Positions 1-7,800 of a stretch of 18,538 nucleotides of DNA are shown here, piece after piece. This DNA is from Desulfatirhabdium butyrativorans (GTDB lineage Bacteria > Desulfobacterota > Desulfobacteria > Desulfobacterales > JAIFKL01): positions 2,991 through 21,528 of the forward strand of contig DZCT01000019.1 in the NCBI GenBank assembly GCA_022736535.1, written 5' to 3'. Below the pieces are notes generated by a model that was given only the letters and a program-made list of their open reading frames with translations, made no database searches and was not told the origin of the DNA. Every line of letters begins with the position of its first letter. Within the stretch, counting starts at the first letter, position 1. The translations under genes were made by a program, and so were the position numbers.

Positions 1-123
1 GAGCTTGCGAACCCCAACAATGCTTGCGAACTTACTGCCCCGTTTAAAATCAGACGTGTGACCGCCCACGCCGGTGCGACATCCATCTTTTTATATTTAC
101 TCAGTGATTTGTCAAAACTCGCT
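1..123 (-). other. Start of the next transcription unit, possible partial ORF
   Basis: On the minus strand an ATG at 86-84 opens a frame that runs to the window edge without a stop (28 codons, beginning MDVAPAWAV). It lies about 38 bases downstream of a good promoter -10. I do not recognise the peptide; it is not the start of RpsL, which often follows rpoC in related genomes. There is only a weak purine stretch before the ATG. The outermost bases carry a 10-base direct repeat (GCTTGCGAAC at 3-12 and 22-31), so this may be repeat DNA or a leader rather than a gene. Confidence 0.2.
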
Positions 124-152
124 TTTATACATTTTTATAAAAATTTTGTCAA
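124..152 (-). promoter_or_regulatory. Predicted sigma-70-type promoter downstream of rpoC
   Basis: Read on the minus strand there is a perfect -35 TTGACA (152-147), a 17-base spacer, and the -10 TATAAA (129-124), in strongly AT-rich DNA. It would fire away from rpoC into the sequence beyond the left window edge, so the operon that follows rpoC probably has its own promoter. A second TTGACA at 115-110 has no well-spaced -10. The call rests on sequence match only. Confidence 0.6.
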
Positions 153-204
153 GCAATTTTATTTAAAAAAATAAATACGAGTTTTTTCTTTTTTCAGCAT
201 CTGA

Positions 205-235
205 GAGTTGACAACTTTTTGAAAGTTGTCAACTC
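205..235 (-). terminator. Perfect 14-bp hairpin just after rpoC
   Basis: The arms 205-218 and 222-235 are perfect reverse complements (GAGTTGACAACTTT and its partner) with a 3-base loop. The hairpin begins 13 bases past the rpoC stop codon, where a terminator or mRNA 3'-end stabiliser would sit. It lacks a U-run directly after the stem in the rpoC direction, so it could be a non-canonical terminator or a processing site. The stem is certain; the function is inferred. Confidence 0.5.
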
Positions 236-248
236 CTTACCGCATCTG

Positions 249-3200
249 TCATGCGCCGAGGTCCACCCCCACATGCCGGTATGCCGGAAAACCTGTGCCT
301 GCCGGAACCAATCTGCCCATAATGACATTTTCCTTGAGGCCACGAAGGTAATCTTTTGCGCCCCCGATACTCGCTTCTGTCAGAACCTTTGTCGTTTCCT
401 GAAAAGACGCAGCAGAGATAAAGCTGTCGGTGCTGAGTGAGGCTTTGGTGATCCCCAGTATCAGCGGTTCGGCTGTGGCAGGCTTTCCGCCCTGTTCAGT
501 AACTCTCCGGTTTTCTTCCTCAAACCGGATTTTATCAATCTGCTCGTCGCCGATAAATTTGCTGTCTCCGGGATCAAGGATTTTAACCCGGCGCATCATC
601 TGACGCACAATGACCTCTATGTGTTTGTCATTGATTCTGACGCCCTGAAGTCGGTAAACTTCCTGAACCTCATCCACCAGATACCTTGCCAGCGGCACCT
701 CGCCTTTGATCTTGAGAATATCCTGCGGAATTTCCGACCCGCTGATCAGCGGGTCCCCTGCCCGCACATAATCCCCTTCATACACATTGATGTGCTTGCC
801 CCGGGGAATCAGATATTCCTTTTTCTCGCCCACATCCACAGGCGTAACCGTGACTTTGGTTTTGCCTTTGACGCCTTTGGAAATGGAAACAAAACCGTTG
901 ATCTCGCTGAGAATGGCGGTTTCTTTGGGTTTGCGGACTTCAAACAGTTCCGCCACCCGCGGCAGACCGCCGGTAATGTCTTTGGTCTTTGTGGTGGCTC
1001 TGGGCAGCTTGGCAATCACGTCGCCGGCTTTGACAATATCGCCTTCCTCCACCCTCAGCACCGCATCCACCGGCAGGGGATAACGCGCGGGTTTGATTTT
1101 GGGACCCGAAGCCCCTATTCTCTGAAGATCGGAAAGCTCCGGAACCGGTTCTGTTTCCGAAATCAGCACTTTGGCAGTTTTTCCGGTCTCATCCTTGATG
1201 GAAATTCTGGGACGCACATCCGGACTTTTGGACTCGATGACCATACGGCTCGATTTGCCCGTCACCGGATCCACTTTTTCCTGAAGGGTTTTGCCCAGAA
1301 CAATATCCCCGAATTTCACCACTCCGTCCGCTTCCGAAATAATGGGCGTGGTAAAAGGGTCCCATGTAGCCAGCAGATCGCCGGCGGGCCTGTTTTCCGC
1401 AGGATTGGGGCCGCAAACCTTCTGCCCCTCAGCCACCAGCATTGCCGCGCCGAAAATGACAAAAAATTTTTCCAATTCTCTGCCGGATTCGCCCACAATG
1501 GCAAATTCGCCGCCTCTGCGGTTCATGACCACCAGCCTGCCTTCGCTGTCCGAGCGTACCTGAAGATCGCCGTAGCGCACTGTGCCGTCGGTTCTTGCCC
1601 GTATGTCTGCCTGTTCCACACGCCTGCTGGCAGTACCGCCGATATGGAATGTGCGCATGGTGAGCTGCGTGCCGGGTTCGCCGATGCTCTGGGCTGCCAG
1701 AATGCCCACTGCCTGACCGATTTCCACCCGATGCCCGTGCGCCAGGTCCCTGCCGTAGCAGGCCGCGCAGACCCCGTAAGGGGTGCGGCAGGTCAGCACG
1801 GAACGGATTTTGACCGAGGTGAGACCCGCGGCTTCGATTTTCTTTACCGCGGCTTCGTCTATTTCCTCTCCCAGCCGCACAATCACCTCATCGTTGAAGG
1901 GATCCCGAATATCTTCTTCCGCGGCAAGTCTGCCCAGAATCCGCTCTCCGATCCGCTGAATGACCTCGCCGCCTTCCATGAGGGCTTCGACTTCCACGCC
2001 GATCATGGTGCCGCAGTCCGCTTCCGACACGGTGCAGTCCTGCGCCACATCTGCCAGACGCCGGGTCAGATAGCCGGAATTGGCGGTTTTGAGCGCGGTG
2101 TCTGCCAGCCCTTTTCTGGCGCCGTGGGTGGAAATAAAATATTGCAGCACGGACAGCCCTTCGCGGAAATTCGCCGTAATCGGCGTCTCGATGATCTCGC
2201 CCGAAGGCTTTGCCATCAGACCCCTCATGCCTGCGAGCTGCCGCATCTGGTCTTTGGACCCCCGTGCGCCCGAATGCGCCATCATGTAAATGGGATTGAT
2301 GAGGGGGGAGCGGGTGTCCGCATCCGGAGCCTGAATCCCTTCTTTCATGGCATCCATCATCTCGTTTGCCACATCGTCTGTGGCTTTTGCCCAGATATCA
2401 ACCACTTTGTTGTATTTCTCGCCCTGAGTGATCAGCCCTTCGTTGTACTGCCGGCTGATTTTCAACACCTCGGACTCTGCACGCTGTATGATCCCCGGCT
2501 TGGATTCCGGCACGATCATGGCATCTATGCTGATGCTGATGCCCCCTTTTGTGGAATATTCATAGCCCAGGTCCTTGAGACGGTCCGAAAGAATGACCGT
2601 GGCTTTGGGACCGAGATTGCGGTAAACATAGTCAATAAGGTCTCTGAGGGCTTTTTTGTCCATGAGCGTATTGACAATATCAAAGGGCAGGCTGGGATAA
2701 ATGTCGGCTGCCTCAAACACATAAAAGAAACTGCCCGACTGAATGATGTCGCTGATCTGTCCCGCGCTCATCGCAAAAACCCTGCGGACCTCGGCATCGG
2801 ACAGCTCGAAAATCCTTTTAAATTCTTCGTCTTTGTAAAGACTTGTGACCGCATGTTCCGAAAAAGTGCCGGAGCCTGAAAGCCCGGAAAGAATGCGGTT
2901 GCGGGTCTGTGAAAAAGCAGCGGCGATGTCGGCAAAAGGCTCTCCCTTTTTCACCCGTTCAATGACACCCGCGGCAGTCGCCCGATCCGGACACCGGACA
3001 AAGCGGGCTTTGATCACGCTGTCTTTGGGGATGATCTCCCACAGCAGCACCCTGCCCACCGTGGTGCGGATACGGGAGCCGTCTTTCATGCGGACGCGGA
3101 TACGGGCATGAATATCTGCCGCGCCGGCATCGTAGGCTGCCCGCACTTCCTCAAAAGAGGCGAAAGGCATGTCATTTTCGCCGTGTTCGCCTTTGGCGCC

Positions 3201-4754
3201 CCTGATTTCCTGCGTGATATAATAAATGCCCAGAACAATGTCCTGCGAAGGCACGATGATGGGCGTGCCGTTTGCCGGCGACAGAATATTGTTGGAGGCA
3301 AGCATCAGCACCCGCGCCTCGATCTGCGCCTCCACGGACAGCGGAATATGCACTGCCATCTGATCCCCGTCAAAATCCGCGTTGAACGCGGTGCAGACCA
3401 GCGGATGAAGCTGAATGGCTTTTCCTTCGATAAGGATAGGCTCAAATGCCTGAAACCCGAGCCGGTGAAGCGTGGGCGCACGGTTCAGGAGAATGGGGTA
3501 TTCCTTCACCACTTCCTCCAGCGTGTCCCAGACTTCGGGCGTTTCACGCTCTGCCATGCGCCGGGCGCTTTTGACGGTGGAAACCGCTCCTCTGTTTTCA
3601 AGACGGTAATAGACAAAAGGCTTGAACAGCTCCAGCGCCATTTTTTTGGGCAGACCGCACTGGTGAAGACGCAGGTTGGGCCCCGTGGTGATGACGGTTC
3701 TGCCGGAATAATCCACCCGTTTGCCCAGCAGGTTCTGGCGGAACCGTCCCTGCTTGCCCTTGAGCGTGTCGGAAAGGGATTTGAGGGGACGTTTGTTGGA
3801 ACCTGTGATGACACGCCCGTGCCTGCCGTTGTCAAACAGCACGTCAACAGCTTCCTGAAGCATCCGCTTTTCATTGCGCACGATGATCTCGGGCGCATGA
3901 AGGTCTATGAGACGGCGAAGCCGGTTGTTGCGGTTGATGACCCGGCGGTAAAGATCGTTGAGGTCTGATGTGGCAAAACGCCCGCCTTCCAGCGGCACGA
4001 GCGGACGCAGGTCCGGCGGCAGCACGGGTATCACATCGAGAACCATCCATGCGGGTTCCACCCCGGAGGTTCTGAACGCGTCTGTGATGCGCAGGCGTTT
4101 GGACAGTTTCTGGCGCTTGGCAACGGAGGAGGTTTCTTTAATTGCCGTGCGCAGTTCGGTGTACAGCGATACCGGGTCTGTCTGATCCAGCAGCACGCGC
4201 ACAGCCTCCGCGCCGATGCCCAGATCAAAGGTATGTCCGTATTTTTCCAGCGCCTCCCGGTATTTTTCCTCAGACAGCAGTTGTCCCCGCGTCAGGTCGG
4301 TGTCTTTGGGATCCGTGACGATGTAGGAATCGAAATACAGCACCCGTTCCAGATTCTTGAGCGTCATGTCTAACAGATTGCCGATCTTGGAGGGCAGACT
4401 TTTGAGAAACCAGATATGCGCGCAGGAGGCTGCCAGGTCTATATGCCCCATGCGTTCCCGGCGCACTCTCGACTGTATGACTTCCACGCCGCATTTCTCG
4501 CAGATCACCCCCCGGTGTTTCATGCGGCGGTATTTGCCGCAGTTGCATTCGTAATCCCGTGTGGGCCCGAAAATTTTGGCGCAGAACAGTCCGTCCCGTT
4601 CCGGTTTGAAGGTCCGGTAGTTGATGGTTTCGGGTTTGCGGATCTCGCCGTGGGACCACTGCCGTATCTGTTCCGACGAAGCCAGCGTGATCTGAACACA
4701 TATATATTGCTGCGGATCCTTGGGTCTGGCAAAAAAATCGTATAATGCTTCCAT
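249..4754 (-). CDS. rpoC: DNA-directed RNA polymerase subunit beta' (RpoC)
   Basis: Catalytic large subunit of RNA polymerase, 1501 residues against about 1407 in E. coli. The N-terminal zinc ribbon has Cys 70, 72, 85 and 88. The catalytic motif NADFDGD lies at 458-464, with Asp 460, 462 and 464 holding the active-site magnesium. The second zinc site is Cys 914, 989, 996 and 999. The trigger loop (GEPGTQLTMRTFHIGG) is near 1025-1040 and is followed by a long SI3-type insertion. The C-terminal GLKENVI segment (about 1472-1478) is present, but there is no long tail. Residues 578-688 are extra relative to E. coli and look like a parvulin-type domain, described separately. The ATG at 4754 follows AAAAGG at good spacing and gives the expected RpoC N terminus. 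It lies directly after rpoB across a repeat-filled junction, in the same direction. The frame is unbroken and the key residues are intact, so it should be functional. Confidence 0.99.
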   Translation of the reverse strand: MEALYDFFARPKDPQQYICVQITLASSEQIRQWSHGEIRKPETINYRTFKPERDGLFCAKIFGPTRDYECNCGKYRRMKHRGVICEKCGVEVIQSRVRRERMGHIDLAASCAHIWFLKSLPSKIGNLLDMTLKNLERVLYFDSYIVTDPKDTDLTRGQLLSEEKYREALEKYGHTFDLGIGAEAVRVLLDQTDPVSLYTELRTAIKETSSVAKRQKLSKRLRITDAFRTSGVEPAWMVLDVIPVLPPDLRPLVPLEGGRFATSDLNDLYRRVINRNNRLRRLIDLHAPEIIVRNEKRMLQEAVDVLFDNGRHGRVITGSNKRPLKSLSDTLKGKQGRFRQNLLGKRVDYSGRTVITTGPNLRLHQCGLPKKMALELFKPFVYYRLENRGAVSTVKSARRMAERETPEVWDTLEEVVKEYPILLNRAPTLHRLGFQAFEPILIEGKAIQLHPLVCTAFNADFDGDQMAVHIPLSVEAQIEARVLMLASNNILSPANGTPIIVPSQDIVLGIYYITQEIRGAKGEHGENDMPFASFEEVRAAYDAGAADIHARIRVRMKDGSRIRTTVGRVLLWEIIPKDSVIKARFVRCPDRATAAGVIERVKKGEPFADIAAAFSQTRNRILSGLSGSGTFSEHAVTSLYKDEEFKRIFELSDAEVRRVFAMSAGQISDIIQSGSFFYVFEAADIYPSLPFDIVNTLMDKKALRDLIDYVYRNLGPKATVILSDRLKDLGYEYSTKGGISISIDAMIVPESKPGIIQRAESEVLKISRQYNEGLITQGEKYNKVVDIWAKATDDVANEMMDAMKEGIQAPDADTRSPLINPIYMMAHSGARGSKDQMRQLAGMRGLMAKPSGEIIETPITANFREGLSVLQYFISTHGARKGLADTALKTANSGYLTRRLADVAQDCTVSEADCGTMIGVEVEALMEGGEVIQRIGERILGRLAAEEDIRDPFNDEVIVRLGEEIDEAAVKKIEAAGLTSVKIRSVLTCRTPYGVCAACYGRDLAHGHRVEIGQAVGILAAQSIGEPGTQLTMRTFHIGGTASRRVEQADIRARTDGTVRYGDLQVRSDSEGRLVVMNRRGGEFAIVGESGRELEKFFVIFGAAMLVAEGQKVCGPNPAENRPAGDLLATWDPFTTPIISEADGVVKFGDIVLGKTLQEKVDPVTGKSSRMVIESKSPDVRPRISIKDETGKTAKVLISETEPVPELSDLQRIGASGPKIKPARYPLPVDAVLRVEEGDIVKAGDVIAKLPRATTKTKDITGGLPRVAELFEVRKPKETAILSEINGFVSISKGVKGKTKVTVTPVDVGEKKEYLIPRGKHINVYEGDYVRAGDPLISGSEIPQDILKIKGEVPLARYLVDEVQEVYRLQGVRINDKHIEVIVRQMMRRVKILDPGDSKFIGDEQIDKIRFEEENRRVTEQGGKPATAEPLILGITKASLSTDSFISAASFQETTKVLTEASIGGAKDYLRGLKENVIMGRLVPAGTGFPAYRHVGVDLGA
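2691..3023 (-). other. Parvulin-like domain inserted in RpoC (residues 578-688)
   Basis: E. coli RpoC runs directly from the IVPKG segment to LPYSIVN. Here 111 residues are placed between the equivalent IIPK (574-577) and LPFDIVN (689-695). The insert follows the parvulin/SurA pattern: a first strand (KARFVR), a helix ending VKKGEPFADIAAAFSQ (602-617), a glycine/serine-rich turn (GLSGSG), then VFAMSAGQISDIIQSG near 659-674 and a last strand (FFYVFEA). This matches the family pattern of 'kaGedFaelAkeyS' followed by 'afaLkpGeiSdpv'. The histidines usual in the first and last strands of active parvulins are missing, so catalysis is doubtful and a binding or structural role is more likely. The homology is judged by eye. 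Confidence 0.65.
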
Positions 4755-4890
4755 TATGGCCTTTTAAGTGAGAAGTGAGAAAGATTTCTCGCTTCGCTCG
4801 AAATGACATTTGCTTCGTTCAGAATGACACACACCGAGCCTGTCAGAATGACACGGGATTTCTCGCTTCTCAATTCATCACTTCTCACTT
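4755..4890. repeat. Dispersed-repeat cluster filling the rpoB-rpoC junction
   Basis: The junction is built almost wholly of short repeats. A 28-base unit at 4781-4808 (AAGATTTCTCGCTTCGCTCG followed by AAATGACA) is identical to 18364-18391 downstream of mltD. Decayed 'AGAATGACA' copies follow. It is bordered by 'GTGAGAAGTGAGAA' near 4769-4782 and its inverse near 4880-4890. The repeat runs into the last codons of rpoB and stops a few bases before the rpoC ribosome-binding site. No promoter is evident. Confidence 0.85.
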
Positions 4891-7800
4891 TTCTCAATTA
4901 TTTTTTTTTCCTCTTCCAAAAGCGCAACATCCAAGCCCAGACTCTGAAGCTCTTTGGTCAGAACTTTGAAAGATTCGGGGATGCCCGGCTCCAGCACGTT
5001 CTGTCCTTTTACGATCTTCTCGTACATCCGGGTTCTGCCTGCCATATCGTCTGATTTCACTGTCAGAAATTCCTGCAAAGAATAGGAAGAACCGTAAGCC
5101 TCCATTGCCCATACTTCCATCTCGCCCAGACGCTGCCCCCCGAACTGCGCTTTGCCCCCCAGTGGCTGCTGCGTCACCAGCGAATAGGGACCGATGGAAC
5201 GCGCATGTATCTTGTCATCCACCAGATGGTGCAGTTTGAGCATATACAGGATTCCCACGGTAATTTTTTCACGGAACGGTTCGCCGGTACGTCCGTCGTA
5301 AAGCGTGGTCTGTCCCGAAGACTCCACCCCGGCTTCTTTGAGCAGCGCCTTGATCTCTGCCTCTTTTGCCCCGTCAAACACCGGCGTTGCCATGTGGACC
5401 CCGTCTTTGTACATGCCGGCGAACTTGAGCGTTTCCTCATCGGACAGGGAGTCGAAAGGGGTCGGGGGCGAGGGGAAAATCCGGCTGAGTTTTTTCCGAA
5501 GGTCTGTTATCCGGTTTTTGGCGATCAGCACCTGAATCTGATCTCCCAGGGCCCGGGCTGCCCGTCCCAGATGAATTTCCAGAATCTGTCCCACGTTCAT
5601 ACGCGAAGGCACGCCCAGGGGATTCAGCACCATTTCCACGGGTCTGCCGTCTTCAAAACAGGGCATGTCTTCCTGGGGCAGAATACGGGAAACCACGCCT
5701 TTGTTGCCGTGACGCCCCGCCATTTTGTCTCCCACCGAGAGTTTCCGCTTCATTGCCACATACACTTTCACCATCTTGTTGATACCGGGGGCAAGATCAT
5801 CCCCTTTTTCATACCGGTCCGCTTTCTGGCGGAAAGCCTCCTGACATTTCCGGCGCTGCTCTTTGTAAAGAGCGGTTCTGACCAGCACCTGTTCGGTCAG
5901 ATTTTCATCCTCCAGCACGATTTTTTCCAACTGACGCACCGGCACGGCATCCAGTATGTCCGGCGTGATTTCGGTGCCTTTGGGCAGCACCTGCTTTTCC
6001 CGTGTCCGGGCCGAGGTGTAGGAAAAGGGTTTTTTCAGGACGGGTAAGGGGTTCGGCCCGGGCTGAGAACAGCCGGGTTCGGCGCGACCTTCCCCCGCAC
6101 CCCTAACCCCTAACCCCGTACCCGCGAAGACCACCTCCCGAAGCTGTTCTTTCACAACTTCCCGGATAATAAAAAGCTCGTCGTCCCTGTCTTTCTCTAT
6201 CGCGGCAATTTCCGCATCCTCGATCACCCGGGTACGGTCGTCTTTGTCTATGCCCCTTCGGGAAAAAATCCGTGCGTCTATCACCGTGCCTTCGATGCCC
6301 GGGGGCACCCGCAGGGAGGTGTCTTTGACGTCTCCGGCTTTTTCCCCGAAAATGGCCCGCAGCAGTTTTTCTTCCGGAGAAAGCTGGGTCTCCCCTTTGG
6401 GCGTGACTTTGCCCACCAGAACAGACCCTGCCCGCACCTCCGCACCAAGCCTGATGATGCCGCTGGCGTCCAGGTCCTTGAGGGCTTCCTCTCCCACATT
6501 GGGAATGTCCCGTGTGATTTCCTCTTTGCCGAGCTTGGTGTCTCTTGCCACCACTTCAAATTCTTCGATATGAACCGAAGTGTAAGCCCCTTCTTTTACA
6601 AGATTCTCGCTGACAAGAATCGAGTCCTCGAAATTGTAGCCTCCCCAGGGCATGAACGCGACCATGATGTTTTTGCCCAAAGCCAGCTCGCCCGTTTCCG
6701 TTGCCGGACCGTCGGCGATGATATCCCCGGCTTTCACTTTCTGTCCTTTGCGGACCAGCGGACGCTGGTTGAAACAGGTGTTCTGGTTCGAGCGCACAAA
6801 TTTTGCCAGATTATGCACCGACACCAGCGAATCGCTGCGCGGCCCCTCGCTGTAAGGAGATTCTTCAGCCCGCTCGGAATGTCCCGAATAAGGCTCGGAA
6901 TTGTCCGCCGCAACAGCAGACGGGTTGGAAACCCGTTCTACAGCAGCAGAATGCGGCAGGGCTTTCAGAACGATCCGCGACGCGTCCGCTTCAGAGACCT
7001 CCGCATCAAACGGCGCCACTTCCGTCACTCCCGAATCTTTTGCCACCACCCCTTCTATTCCGGTTCCCACCAGCGGAGACCGGCTCGACACCAGCGGCAC
7101 TGCCTGACGCTGCATGTTGGAACCCATCAGCGCACGGTTCGCATCGTCATTTTCCAGAAAGGGAATCAGCGACGCGGACACGCTCACCAGCTGGTTGGGC
7201 GATATGTCCATCAGCTCGATCTGTTCCCGGGGAACCATCATAAATTCGCCCACCACACGAGACGTCACCAGCGGATTGCGGAATTGCAGCCCGGTTCGGG
7301 GTGAGAGGTCAGGGGGCAGGGGTGACGCTTCCTCACCCCGAACCTCGGCCCCCTCACCACGGACCGCCTCCATGGGCGCATTTGCCTGCGCGATGGGAAG
7401 TTCCTTTTCTTCAAACGCGCTTAAAAATCGGACCTCTTCCGTGATGCACCCGTCTTTCACCACCCGGTACGGCGTTTCTATAAAACCGTAATCGTTCACC
7501 CGTGCGTATGTCGAAAGCGACACGATCAGACCGATGTTGGGACCTTCGGGCGTTTCTATGGGGCATATCCGTCCGTAATGCGAAGGATGCACGTCTCTGA
7601 CCTCAAAACCGGCTCTTTCCCGTGTCAGTCCCCCGGGACCCAGCGCGGAAAGCCGCCGCTTGTGCGTGGTTTCCGACAGCGGATTGGTCTGATCCATAAA
7701 CTGCGAAAGCTGGCTGGTCCCGAAAAATTCTTTGATCACCGCGGACACCGGTTTGGGATTCACCAGATCGTTGGGCATGAGCGCATCCACTTCCTGCAGC

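Noticed and set aside
1026..1700. Long insertion after the RpoC trigger loop
   Set aside because: This is the well-known SI3-type insertion shared with many proteobacteria. Only a short extra stretch near residues 1205-1222 looks longer than in E. coli.
621..2879. A 752-codon open frame on the plus strand opposite rpoC
   Set aside because: It is the antisense shadow of a GC-rich conserved gene, with no ribosome-binding site, and its His/Phe/Arg-rich composition is typical of antisense translation. The same applies to other plus-strand frames opposite rpoB, rplJ and tuf.
7626..7721. Possible rifampicin-resistance changes in RpoB
   Set aside because: The main resistance positions in this segment carry the sensitive-type residues. 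The few differences from E. coli are not classical resistance changes.
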